This document shows, one piece after another, positions 1-8,982 of a DNA stretch of 21,845 bases (its first letter is position 1; each line of letters begins with the position of its first letter). This DNA comes from Priapulus caudatus. Lineage: Eukaryota > Priapulida > Priapulimorpha > Priapulimorphida > Priapulidae. Position numbers and translations under genes: made by a program. The notes beneath the pieces are model-generated. The model was not told the DNA's origin. It made no database searches and saw only the letters and a program-made list of their open reading frames with translations. Location: contig NW_014577631.1 in the NCBI RefSeq assembly GCF_000485595.1, positions 54,328 to 76,172 of the forward strand. Reading direction: 5' to 3'.

Positions 1-33
<33 letters not shown>

Positions 34-137
34 TGTGTGGTGTCGGTCGTACGTACGTCGTAGTGTGTGTGTGTGTGTCGTGTCGTCGTGTCGGTGCGGT
101 CGGTGTCGTGTGTGTGCGTGTGTGTGTGTGTGTGTCG

Positions 138-206
<69 letters not shown>

Positions 207-230
207 TGTGTGTGTGTGTGTTTGTGTGCT
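1..230. repeat. TG dinucleotide microsatellite
   Basis: The stretch is almost entirely alternating T and G, interrupted around 31-120 by GTCG, TAGTG and CGTACGTACG variants. It is cut by the window start. Alternating purine-pyrimidine DNA of this kind can adopt Z-form. Open frames here encode only Val-Cys repeats and are not genes. Confidence 0.97.
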
Positions 231-1184
231 TAAATAGACTGCTCGTGGTGGCATTTCATTTTGGCGCGCACGCAAAATGCGTATTTTCGGCCGTTCGTCC
301 CGATAATGCCCGGTAATGGATGAAATCTCTACGTTTTATTTATTCTCCTCTCTCGCGCGCGTGTCACTCTCGGAGACATACTCGCAATTTTCATACGCTG
401 ACGGAATTCTGCGAGAGAAGTCTCTTCGTGCGGTAAAATAGCGAAGAAGAAAAAACCACAAAAATACAGCGAACGATGTCGTCTGCAGGCAGCAGGCGAT
501 ATCGCTAGCTACGTCGCCGCCCTTCCACGCTATACACGCAGATGCAGCGCTAGCTGAAGACCGACCGATCGTTGTTGTACGCGCTTTTCCCTGGCGATCC
601 GCTCGACTGTTCCTGGCCGCGCATGCGCTGATAGTTAGGTTGTGATTGCCGCGGCGAGTAAAGCCGGCCAGCTTTCCGTTTCAGGGTTTCGCTGTCTGTA
701 TAAACGATACATTAGAGCGAAGACGAATCGTCGATTTACCGTCGTTAGGCGAATTGATCGTACGAATCAACGCGGCGATGAACGGGAATGCACCAACAAG
801 CCATTGGCGCCGATATAGCACGCTGCGGCGATCACACGCGAGACCACAATAAACCAAGTTTATTTTCACACGAGTAACGCGAACTATCGTGGCCCCTACA
901 GCCCTGAATAATGCATGTTTAGTAGACACTAAATGCTTACATACTATCAGGGGTAGCTAATGGCAAATCATTATTTGGCACTATCTACCTCTGATACTGT
1001 ATCGCTATCCACTCTACGGAGTAGTAAAAACCATTACAGTAATGTAACGGTGGAACGTGAATATCATGTAATATAGATATTGATAGCGTGACATTCATAA
1101 TGAAGCTGCTGGTGTAGTCGTGAGTTAAACGTTTGTAGTGACATGGAGAGCGTATAATAACAACGAATGGTTAGCCCATATTAT
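231..1184. other. Region without a recognised gene; CpG-rich 470-640
   Basis: No convincing coding sequence is seen. The 470-640 part is rich in CpG and holds an NRF-1-like palindrome, so it could be a promoter or first-exon area, but no downstream exon is evident on either strand. The reading frames near 646-929 show no recognisable domain. Confidence 0.4.
619..628. promoter_or_regulatory. NRF-1-like palindrome GCGCATGCGC
   Basis: The ten bases GCGCATGCGC match the core of the NRF-1 consensus (YGCGCAYGCGCR) except for the final flanking base. It lies in CpG-rich DNA. This is motif resemblance only; no start site or dependent gene is demonstrated. Confidence 0.25.
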
Positions 1185-1235
1185 GAACTATCAAGAGCGT
1201 ATTAAGAAGCTTCTTAATACGCTCTTGGAACTATC
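1185..1235. mobile_element. 36-bp perfect palindrome with 7-bp flanking direct repeat
   Basis: Bases 1192-1227 form a perfect palindrome centred on AAGCTT; each half reads CAAGAGCGTATTAAGAAG inward. The same 7 bases, GAACTAT, lie immediately outside both ends (1185-1191 and 1228-1234); the flank reads as 8 bases if the terminal C is counted. A palindrome bracketed by a 7-8 bp direct repeat looks like a very short terminal-inverted-repeat element with a target-site duplication. The terminal CAAGAG is close to the CARNG-type ends of hAT elements. The family assignment is inference. Confidence 0.6.
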
Positions 1236-1268
1236 AATCAAATAGCTGCAACCAAATGTAAGATCTGT

Positions 1269-1616
1269 TCAGTTCGCTGTGCGTGTGTTGAGAGTTCGTG
1301 CGATCGGTCGTTCGTTCCTGTGTGCGTGCGTCCGTGCACACGTCACGTCCGTGCGTGAATCTGTGCCTAAATTTGTGCGTACGTGTGCGTGTGAACGTGT
1401 AGGTGTGTATGCGTGTATATTTGCGTATGTGATGTGTACATGCCTGCGTGCGTACATGCCTGCGTGTGTGCCTGTGTGCGTAGATGTGTGCGTGCGTCTG
1501 TGTGCGTGCGGGAGTGCACGCTTGCGTGCTGCGTGCGTGTTTGCGTGCGTGTTTGCCTGCGTGCCTGCGCGAGCGAGTGGTGTGCGTGTGTGGGTGTGTG
1601 TATGACGCGCACACAT
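1269..1616. repeat. TGCG/TGTG low-complexity tract
   Basis: A tract of about 350 bp of imperfect TGCG, TGTG and TGCC units. Open frames on both strands (Cys/Val/Arg on plus, His/Thr/Arg on minus) are products of base composition and are not annotated as genes. Confidence 0.9.
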
Positions 1617-1627
1617 TCACTCGGTGT

Positions 1628-1866
1628 GCCAGGCTCACTGATCTCTACTATACTAACGTTAGGCCTATATATAACGTTATATATATTATATATATTATAT
1701 ATAATTATATGCTATTTATTATAATTATTATTATTATTATAATAATTATTATAATATAATAATATATTTATTATAATAATATTTATAATTATTATTATTT
1801 ATTATATATATTATATATAACGTTATATATACTAACGTTAGTATAGTAGAGATCAGTGGCCAGGCT
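1628..1866. mobile_element. 223-bp palindromic AT-rich MITE with perfect 8-bp TSD
   Basis: The element spans 1636-1858. Its ends are inverted repeats beginning CACTGATCTCTACTATACTA on both strands, followed by an AT-rich core of TATA and TTATTA repeats that also folds back (the motif TAACGTTATATATA occurs on both sides). It is bracketed by a perfect 8-bp direct repeat GCCAGGCT at 1628-1635 and 1859-1866. An 8-bp target-site duplication is what hAT transposases produce. There is no coding capacity, so it would be non-autonomous. The flanking repeat is GC-rich and exact, so chance is unlikely. Confidence 0.85.
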
Positions 1867-1872
1867 GCATAC

Positions 1873-1932
1873 ATATATACCAGGAGTATATAATAGCGCG
1901 GGAACTCCCTATTATCTACTCCTGATATATAC
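1873..1932. mobile_element. 44-bp CAGGAGT-family micro-palindrome with 8-bp TSD
   Basis: The element spans 1881-1924, starting CAGGAGTATATAATAG and ending CTATTATCTACTCCTG, an imperfect inverted repeat around a short GC-rich loop. The 8 bases ATATATAC occur directly on both sides (1873-1880 and 1925-1932). The same terminal motif, CAGGAGT then ATAATA, bounds the larger elements at 10346, 11904, 14052, 14829 and 19148, so this is the smallest visible member of a dispersed family. Confidence 0.7.
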
Positions 1933-2456
1933 GCACACGGACATGCATAATATTATACAGACAGAAGCACGCGGACACGCACCCGCACAAGCACGGCGAG
2001 GTGCATGCACATGCGCGCACTTGCACGAAGACGCGAACGAGACGCGTTGTTATTGCGTTTACAACCTAATAATAATTTGACAAACTATATATGTGATATC
2101 TCGCGACGTGGGTCAATACTTCAAATATTTATAAGAATTTCTGCGTCGTGTCGGGCATCCAGGGAATTCCATCACGAAATATTATAGTGCCGGCGGGCAA
2201 TAACCATCTTTATAGCTATTCGTCTTATTGCAGTATATGTCTGCTCCAATGATGACTCATCTACGGATATTTTACTTCCGGTGCTTGTTCACGACCGCTA
2301 TACATGACAGTTCGCCTTTATATTACATCCTCTCTGTTTTAATTGTGAATAGAATATATTCCTTTGACTTCATCGGCAATGCGTCCTGTTTTAGCAAGGT
2401 CGCATCGAGAAATTACCGCGTGCCCATAGCTAGGTTTTCGTTTAACCGGGCATGTA
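1933..2456. other. Intergenic, nothing recognised
   Basis: No domain-bearing frame, RNA gene or repeat was recognised on either strand. The small open frames at 2005-2187 and 2228-2467 have no recognisable features. Confidence 0.5.
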
Positions 2457-3385
2457 TCTTACTATAATTTGGCGAATGTTGTATACAAATGAAAGGCTCC
2501 GTCAGTTTGGATCCAAATAGCGCCAAATTTACAGAAGAGATCGATGAGTACACGGGACGGGTTCTAAACTATACTCAGTTGAAAACCGTTTGCTCGGTCT
2601 TAAAAAAGACAAAAAAACACAAAAAAGGTAAACATTTGCCTGAAAATAGGGGCGCTGTTTGTTTTCGTTCTGTTTGTATTTCGTTTTGTTTCAACAGGTT
2701 TCAATTTCGTGTTGTTCTGCTGTATCTCTGTTCTGTGTCTGTGTGTCTGAGATTTGTGTAAGCCCCATAATGTAAGTAGAAATAACCATGTATATAATGA
2801 AGTTAAATATTCAGTAGCTATTTGGCCATAGTTTCCCATATGAGATGTGACAAGTTGAATTTCATCAGTGCAGATTTTTTTTGAAGTCTGCAATCGCTGT
2901 ACAGTGTACGGGTGCCGTGGACACCGATCTGTCACAAGCGGTCCGATCACAAGCACGTAATATTACGTCGTCCGCACAGAGTGCAAACATGCGTAGAAAT
3001 AAGCGATCACAACCACGCAATATTACCTGGTCGCACACAGTGGAAACATGCGAAGCACGTAATATTACGTTTACGTTATCCCATATTCACATCTATCTAT
3101 ATTCTACTTTGGAGTCCGTGTCATCAACCAGTCACATAGCATACAATAAAACGTTTCTGTTGCGGTGTGTGTATTTCACTGTGTACTTGCCAAACAAATG
3201 GTTAATGTGTTACGTGTAAGCATAATTGCACATGTATTTGTATATTGACTTCTCAACCATAAAAAAAACAAACATGTGCAACAACTAAACTCTCCATATA
3301 ACACCTTACACATAACACTACTGCACTGCATGGTAACACATTCATCACAGTCACTAAGCCCGCGCGTAGCGCGGGTTTCAGCTAG
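2457..3385 (+). mobile_element. Non-autonomous Helitron-like element, copy A
   Basis: The 5' end reads TCTTACTATAATTTGGCG directly after a host A. The 3' end has a perfect 7-bp GC hairpin (CCCGCGC, loop GTA, GCGCGGG at 3359-3375), then six bases and the terminal CTAG. These are the hallmarks of Helitrons: a 5' TC, a 3' CTRR about ten bases after a short hairpin, and insertion next to A. The 929-bp body has no Rep/helicase coding and carries about 60-bp subrepeats containing CGTAATATTACG palindromes near 2950-3070. Copy B starts at the very next base. An open frame at 2489-2761 belongs to the repeat and is not conserved as coding in the copy at 6665. Confidence 0.85.
3359..3385 (+). other. Helitron 3' terminal hairpin and CTAG end, copy A
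   Basis: CCCGCGC (3359-3365), loop GTA, GCGCGGG (3369-3375), spacer TTTCAG, then CTAG (3382-3385). In rolling-circle elements this hairpin acts as the termination signal. The same structure recurs 916 bp later in copy B with loop TTA. Confidence 0.85.
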
Positions 3386-4301
3386 TCTTACTATAATTTG
3401 GCGAATGTTGTATGTATGTATGTTAATGAAAGGCTCCGTCAGTTTGGATACAAATAGCGCCAAATTTACAGAAGAGATCGATGAGTACACGGGACGGGTT
3501 CTAAACTATACTCGGTTGAAAACCGTTTGTTTGGTCTTAAAAAAGACAAAAAAACAACAAGAAAGGTAAACATTTGCCTGAAAATAGGGGCGCTGTTTTG
3601 TTTTCGTTCTGTTTCAACAGGTTTCGATTTCGTGTTGTTCTGTCTATCTGTGTTCTAACTTCTGTGTCGATCTGTGTGTCTGAGATTTGTGTAAGCCCCA
3701 TAATGTAAGTAGAAATAACCATGTAATAATGAAGTTAAATATTCAGTAGCTATTTCGCCATAGTTTCCCATATGAGATGTACAAGTTGAATTTCATCAGA
3801 GCAGAATTTTTTTTTGGAAGTCTGCAATGCTGTACGGGTGTCGTAAACACCGATCTGTACAAGCAGTCCGATCACAAGCCTGTAATATTACGTCGTCCGC
3901 ACAGAGTGCAAACATGCGTAGAAATAAGCGATAACAACCACGCAATATTACCTGGTCCTCACACAGTGGAAACATGCGAAGCACGTAATATTACGTTTAC
4001 GTTGTACCCATTCACATCTATCTATATTCTAACTTTGGAGTCCGTATTATCAACCAGTACATAGCATACAATAAAACATTTCTGTGTGGGTGTGTGTATT
4101 TCACTGTGTACTTGCCAAACAAATGTTAATGTGTTACGTGTAAGCATGATTGCACATGTATTTGTATTGACATCTCAACCATAAAAAACAAACATGTGCA
4201 ACAACTAAACTCTCCATATAACACCTTACACATAACACTACTGTACTGGTAACACATGCATCACAGTCACTAAGCCCGCGCTTAGCGCGGGTTGCAGCTA
4301 A
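3386..4301 (+). mobile_element. Non-autonomous Helitron-like element, copy B, fused to copy A
   Basis: It begins TCTTACTATAATTTGGCG immediately after the CTAG of copy A, with no host base between, and follows copy A through its whole length with small indels and substitutions. It ends with the hairpin CCCGCGC-TTA-GCGCGGG (4275-4291), spacer TTGCAG and CTAA (4298-4301), which still fits CTRR. The next base is G rather than the usual T, because a further Helitron fragment abuts here. Head-to-tail fusion fits a rolling-circle mechanism that bypassed termination. Confidence 0.85.
4275..4301 (+). other. Helitron 3' terminal hairpin and CTAA end, copy B
   Basis: A 7-bp perfect GC stem with a TTA loop, six spacer bases and CTAA. 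It matches the end of copy A apart from the loop, the spacer and one base of the terminal tetranucleotide. Confidence 0.8.
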
Positions 4302-4552
4302 GACACACACAAAAAAAGACACAAAAAAGAAAGAAAGAAGATTTGCCTGAAAATAGGGGGCGCTATATCTTTGCATTGCTCATACTTCGCCGCCTGTCAA
4401 CGTTGTGCTGCATGCACAGAGATTTTTGGTAAGCCCAATAATCTAAGTAGAAATAAGCATGTAATAATGAAGTTAAATGTTCAGTAGCTATTTTGCGGTA
4501 GTTTTCGATATGAGATGTACAAGTTGAATTTCATCAAAGCTGACTTGAAGAA
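4302..4552 (+). mobile_element. Internal Helitron fragment C
   Basis: Starting in the AAGACA A-rich tract, the sequence matches the interior of the Helitron family: 'TTTGCCTGAAAATAGGGGGC', then the GTAAGCCCAATAAT and GAGATGTACAAGTTGAATTT blocks. It lacks both element ends. In the CGCTATATCTTTGC segment it is closer to the copy at 6665 than to the adjacent copies A and B, so it is not simply a third tandem unit of the same subfamily. Confidence 0.75.
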
Positions 4553-5217
4553 ATGACACTTACACTGCCAACGTTCGTTTCGATGAGATCCTTTAATTGC
4601 GTAGTACGACCAGCAGCGGTAGGGGAATAACTTTCACACGGGTGTAGATTGTTGATTGTAAATTGGCGTAGGCTCAGAGTCTGATTGGTTCTTATTATTT
4701 TTATTATTTTTGGCTAATTTCGTTTCATTTCGTTTTATTACGGTTAGGGTTATGGTTAGGCAAATAAGGATATAATAATATAGGGAAATGTGACGTCCTA
4801 ACACGTTATCACGTTCCCTCAATCTACGCCCGGGGGAAAGTGACACCCCAGCGGTAGCAGCAGCCACCGCCAGTTGCAATACTATTCCAGGTCCGTTCCT
4901 ATTCCACTGTGCGTAGTGTTACCCATAAAATGATCAAGCTTACAACTCAAGGCTGCAAATTCAGTAAAAGTGGTAGTCTACTGCAAAAAGCGGTACAGTT
5001 GGCATCTATGCATACACAGTGTATGCAGCGACCATACCATTCAATAATTGCATCGCTACCTTACCAAATCGGCAACAACATAACCTTAATCTCTTTAACT
5101 TCTTTTAGTTTTAACGTAACCATGCGCAAGTCACAAAAATTGGGTCAGTTTTTGCTTTTTTTTGGTATTTTAACACCTAATAATTCCTTCTTTTGTCATC
5201 TGTCACTTTGGTTATAG
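4553..5217. other. Intergenic / possible 5' leader; short telomere-like motif
   Basis: No recognised gene. The sequence at about 4741-4761 contains TTAGGGTTATGGTTAGG, a degenerate telomere-type repeat. The last bases before 5218 (a pyrimidine-rich stretch ending TTATAG) resemble a splice acceptor, so this stretch could be intron or untranslated leader of the following ORF. Confidence 0.35.
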
Positions 5218-5763
5218 ATGGATTGCCACAACACAAATGCTACTACAGCAACAGAAGAAATCCAAAAATCAATGCTGCAAGTCGTTGGAATCTGTACAAG
5301 ACTCAATTATAAGCAGTACGACGTGCAATATGCAGTATGCCAAATAATGGAAGTCGTCTCACAGGTAGAAAAATCCCTCAAAACAATAAACGAGCAACAT
5401 CATGACAAGACGAGAATCATACTGGAAAAAAACAAAGAACTTGCCAAACAAAATCACGCCCTCAAGAACGAGATGAACCAGCTCAAGGAAGAAATAGTCA
5501 AAACAAAAGAAGAACTGGATAATTCACAAGCCAGCTTCAATGCGATCTTCAACGAAGAAAACCTCGACGATGACAACGATCAGCCCTCAAAGACCGACAA
5601 CAATGGCAACACACACACACACAGCAACAGCTTGAATCTATCAAGGAAAGCCAGGAACTATTTTGAGTTTCCATACAAACCTCCTGTTCTTCCCCCACAT
5701 TCGTTTTCTCAACCATATTATGCCTATTCATCTGTTAATGTTATATCTGTGTTAGATTTGTAG
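5218..5763 (+). CDS. Orphan coiled-coil protein ORF (181 aa)
   Basis: I do not recognise this protein. An open frame of 181 residues starts at ATG 5218 and ends with TAG. Residues about 46-104 are rich in Lys/Glu/Gln/Leu with heptad-like spacing (for example ELAKQNHALKNEMNQLKEEI), which predicts a coiled coil. Residues 115-135 are acidic and Asn-rich and include a His-Thr run encoded by a short AC repeat. The C-terminal 30 residues are rich in Pro, Tyr and Phe. There is no signal peptide or membrane segment. The bases before the ATG (TTTGGTTATAG) look like a splice acceptor, so this may be a terminal exon rather than an intact gene. It sits between Helitron copies and next to a Crypton-like remnant, so it could also be a transposon ORF. 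Codon use is A/T-rich, unlike the GC-rich zinc-finger gene. Confidence 0.45.
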   Translation: MDCHNTNATTATEEIQKSMLQVVGICTRLNYKQYDVQYAVCQIMEVVSQVEKSLKTINEQHHDKTRIILEKNKELAKQNHALKNEMNQLKEEIVKTKEELDNSQASFNAIFNEENLDDDNDQPSKTDNNGNTHTHSNSLNLSRKARNYFEFPYKPPVLPPHSFSQPYYAYSSVNVISVLDL

Positions 5764-5793
5764 ATGTTCTTAAGATATCACAGTTGTATATTT

Positions 5794-5829
5794 AACAGTT
5801 ATTCCCCGAAGGCGAGGTGAATAACTGTT
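5794..5829. repeat. Hairpin with AACAGTTATTC arms
   Basis: AACAGTTATTCCCC (5794-5807) pairs with GGTGAATAACTGTT (5816-5829) with one mismatch around an 8-base loop. It lies directly outside the left end of the inverted-repeat element at 5830-6414 and may be part of that element's terminal structure. Confidence 0.6.
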
Positions 5830-6414
5830 TTAGTATCATTGCCCGACTTTTGCCACTTTTGGGTACAGCAAACAAGTGTCGGCAACCATTTTGTGGTAAC
5901 TCAAATTGTTGCATTTCCACAAATTTTGCCCCCAACAAACAACATATACCGTTAGCAAAACGCTAAACAAACCTTATTCAACAGACTTTACCCCCGAATT
6001 TACACTGAATCTCAAAACTCCTAATTTCACGTTCAAGTCAACGATAAACAATTCTATTCTTTAGTTCATGTACGACTGGGGTAATATGTCTCTGTTTAAT
6101 TTCTAATTAGGTAGTGCCTGCCATCTGTTAGAAATCAAAGTAACAAAAACCAATAATAAACTTGAATTTCACTACCTACCTTTAAATAGTTTAACTCCAA
6201 ATTTTGTCACACCCTTGGTACTTTTGGGGACAGCATTTTCTTTAAATTTGTCAATTTCGGCTTCCGTAACATTTACAAATTTAGCCGCCATTTTTGGTGC
6301 CACTACAATGTAAACCCTAGAGGTGATTATCGAAATATATTCACCTAGGTCTCGACCAATCAGCGCGCAGCATTTCCTATAATCACTCGGGCGATGATAC
6401 TAAATTGTCTTATT
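5830..6414 (-). mobile_element. Transposon remnant with inverted ends carrying a Crypton-like exon
   Basis: The motif TTTAGTATCATTGCCCGA just right of 5829 reappears inverted at 6387-6404 (reverse strand: TTTAGTATCATCGCCCGA). Between them, on the minus strand, lies a short exon-like ORF (6180-6291) resembling the N-terminus of Crypton/DUF3504-type proteins, preceded by a GC-rich stretch (about 6340-6370). The rest of the putative transposase is absent, so the copy is non-autonomous. The boundaries are inferred from the inverted motif only, and Cryptons normally lack terminal inverted repeats, so the structure may be a composite. Confidence 0.4.
6180..6291 (-). pseudogene. Crypton/DUF3504-like N-terminal exon remnant
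   Basis: Minus-strand ATG at 6291 in a good Kozak context (CAAAAATGG) encodes about 37 residues starting MAAKFVNVTEAEIDKFKENA, then reads PKSTKGVTKFGVKLFK. The pattern (V-T-E-x-E-I-D, then N-T/S-T-K-x-x-T-K-F-G-V-K-L-F) resembles the start of the KIAA1958/DUF3504 group related to Crypton tyrosine recombinases. The frame ends at a donor-like AAAG|GTAGGT, and an acceptor-like TTTCTAACAG follows at 6125-6134, but the next exon stops after about ten codons. No catalytic domain is present. The family call is from memory of the family pattern and is moderate at best. Confidence 0.4.
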
Positions 6415-6664
6415 AAAATGTTTAAACCTTTGCAAAAAACTTCGTCTGTTCATTAACACACACCCATATTTATTTCCATGCAAGTTTTTTGTCTTTTAAC
6501 ATTTTTAATGTGTATTTACACAAATCTTTGCCTTCAACAAATACGTTTTTAAATTTTATCTCCTGTTGTTTACAGTACATGCCTTTGTACAATACAACAA
6601 AAAAGAAACAAAAGTATTTAATAAACAGTATTCAGTTACAACTGATTTCTCTTCTGTGCCATCA
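6415..6664. other. AT-rich spacer before Helitron copy D
   Basis: No gene is recognised. The frames at 6489-6722 and 6566-6778 are AT-rich and run into the Helitron 5' end. Confidence 0.5.
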
Positions 6665-7360
6665 TCTTACTATAATCTTATCGAATTTGCCGAATGTTGT
6701 ACGTATGTATGTATGTTCATGAAAGGCTCCGTCAGTTTCCATTCAAATAGCACCAAATTCACAGAACAAATCGATTAATACACGAGACGGGTTCTAAACT
6801 TTACTCGGTTGAAAACGCTAAAAAAGACTTAACAAAACAATACCACAAAAACCATGTGGCTGAAATATAGGGGGCCCTATATCTTTGCCTTGCTAATATT
6901 TCACCGTCTGTGAACGTTGTGCTGCATGCACAGATTTTTGTAAGCCCAATAATGTAAGTAGAAATAAGCATGTAATAATGTTCAGTAGCTATTTTGGTTT
7001 TCGATATGAGATGTACAAGTTCAATTTCATCAGAGCAGATATTTTTTTTTAAGTCTGCCATTATGTGCGGGTGTCGTGAACAGCGAGCTGTCACAAGCGG
7101 TCCGATCACAAGCACGTAATATTACGTGGTCCGCACAGAGTGGAAACGTGCGTAGAAATAAGCGATCACAACCACGCAATATTACGTGGTCCGCACAGAG
7201 TGGAAACATGGGAAGCACGTAATCTTACTCTTACGTGGCTACACAGGCCAAGTCGTTAATCAGTGGCGCGCGACCTTACCAGCCCATTGACAGTCTATCT
7301 ATATTCTCAATTTGCAGTCCGTATCATCAACGCAGTACATAGCATAACAATAAAACATTC
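6665..7360 (+). mobile_element. Helitron-like element copy D, 3' end missing
   Basis: It begins TCTTACTATAAT after a host A, like copies A and B, with an extra CTTATCGAATT segment, and keeps the GAAAGGCTCCGTCAGTTT and GTAAGCCCAATAATGTAAGT blocks and the CGTAATATTACG-type subrepeats (7111-7225). Similarity stops around 7360 in CATAACAATAAAACATT, so the final roughly 230 bp with the terminal hairpin and CTRR is absent. The short ORF seen in copies A and B is interrupted here by a TAA at about 6776, which argues the ORF is not under coding constraint. Confidence 0.75.
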
Positions 7361-8157
7361 ACCTTTCACAATATTTCCACATTACAGGTCACGCGTTTTT
7401 ATTAAGGAATGTTAGTTCTCTCCGTCAGGTCTATACACACCAGGCTTGGCCGTACCTCCAAGCACTGCGTATATTATCATTGCGAAACAGAAAATATGTA
7501 CTTGCGTTGTATTTGCCTAAACGCACTGTGAAAAATCAAGGTCATTTGCCGATTTAAAGTTGCACTGAACATGGGAGAAAAATGCGGCTGTCTGGCTTGT
7601 TGTGAATCGCATTACATCTCAAGAAAAACGGCCGCTACTGACAATAAATAAGTAGGCCCAGTAGGCGCCCAGTTACCGCGAGCGAAGCCAAGAGGTTTAT
7701 AATTCGTTTTGTAGGACTATTACATGTGACGCTAGTGTGTCGATAGGTTGATACCGCAGGCCAACTACAAGGAATTGGGGCAAGAATCTGAAACGGTATT
7801 CTANTGCGTTTATAGTACCGTATATTATCAGTATACTAAATCGTATATATAATACAGTGTATCAGAATAAAGCAACGGTAGATAATATTTAAAGGCATAG
7901 ATGCGCACATGGCATCACTAAGTTAGTACATTAGTTACCAGTAACAAGACGTGACTTTAAGGTAAAAAAAGAATTCGGCGTGAGCAGATAAGAGCCGGTT
8001 ATGTTGCAAGGGTTGCCAGAGAGAAATCCAGTAAATTAACATTTTATATTGATTTTTAATATAAAAGAAATTAAACATAATATCAAATTATATTCGCAAT
8101 ATTAAATATATGCTTAATCAGGTAAATCCTAGATCCATAATCTTTTATATTATATTC
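7361..8157. other. Intergenic; contains an N at 7804
   Basis: No recognised coding or RNA feature. The single N at 7804 marks an unresolved base. The stretch from about 8040 is AT-rich. Confidence 0.5.
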
Positions 8158-8806
8158 GATAGTTATCGGGAAATAACAGTTTCTTACCTATACTCATGTA
8201 AGTTAACCTTGAAATACTCGATGAAATGCGCTAACTATGTCAAATGATTGCTTCCTCAAAACAAATCATGGATTCGGCGAATTCAGTTGTAAGACGCTCG
8301 CGCTCATCTGGATCTAACAATACGTGTGTGTTTCTGGTAACGTTGACGCTCACTGTACCGCGGTTTCCGCAATTGTTCCCGCTCCGCAAGCTGTAGATGT
8401 TCTCTCGTACTGATAGCAGAGCACTTAAATCAACTGATTGATGAATAGTCAGAAGTTCCTGAACACAAATTGTAAAAACGTCTCACCATTTCTCCGCGGC
8501 CAGGAAAAGATTGTCTGCTTGGCAGGGTACCCGGATACTTGTCGATTTCGTCCACTGATCTCCCATATTCGTGAGTTGATTTCGTCTGACTAGCGAAAAT
8601 TGCGGAACCGCCGGTCCGCCGAACAAGTGACGTCACGTCACAGAAACACAGACGTTTTGTAACTTTTGTTAGAGTCCAGATGGCGCGAGCGTCTCACAAC
8701 TGAATTCGCCGCATCCATGATTTGTTTTGAGAAGCATCATTTGACACATAGTTGCATTTCAGTACATACAGTGTATAAGTAGGTTATTTTCGATAACTTA
8801 TATATA
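8158..8806. mobile_element. Long foldback (inverted-repeat) element 1
   Basis: Left arm 8222-8388 pairs with right arm 8588-8760. For example CAAAACAAATCATGGATTCG at 8257 recurs on the reverse strand at the right as CAAAACAAATCATGGATGCG, and GAATTCAGTTGT and GACGCTCGCGC occur in both arms. Weaker pairing extends outward to about 8158 (AGTTATCG) and 8806. The loop is about 200 bp. No coding capacity was recognised; arm identity is high but broken by small indels. Confidence 0.8.
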
Positions 8807-8906
8807 TATAAAGATGGTATAACTGCGTTAATATAATTTATAAATATAATTTTGACTAATTTATCGTTATATTAATTACAAAATGTCTATTCATATTTGC
8901 AACACC

Positions 8907-8980
8907 TAGTACTCAGTAGTACTACTACTAGTACTAGTGACTAGTGACTAGTACTACTACTACTAGTACTAGTACTTAGA
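8907..8980. repeat. TAG/CTA trinucleotide microsatellite
   Basis: Mixed TAG, CTA, ACT and AGT units, which are themselves palindromic (ACTAGT). It directly precedes foldback element 2. Confidence 0.9.
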
Positions 8981-8982
8981 TA

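Noticed and set aside
2-316. 104-aa and 75-aa open frames in the TG repeat
   Set aside because: They encode only Val-Cys repeats from a dinucleotide microsatellite.
1234-1638. Several open frames on both strands in the TGCG tract
   Set aside because: Stop codons are rare in this base composition; the products are low-complexity and opposite-strand frames overlap.
2489-3569. Repeated ORF starting MKGSVSLD in Helitron copies A and B
   Set aside because: It is part of the repeated element, diverges after about 45 codons through frameshifts, has an in-frame stop in copy D and matches no Rep/helicase domain.
4741-4761. Possible telomere or chromosome-end sequence
   Set aside because: There are only two or three degenerate TTAGGG-like units embedded in unique sequence; too short for a telomere.
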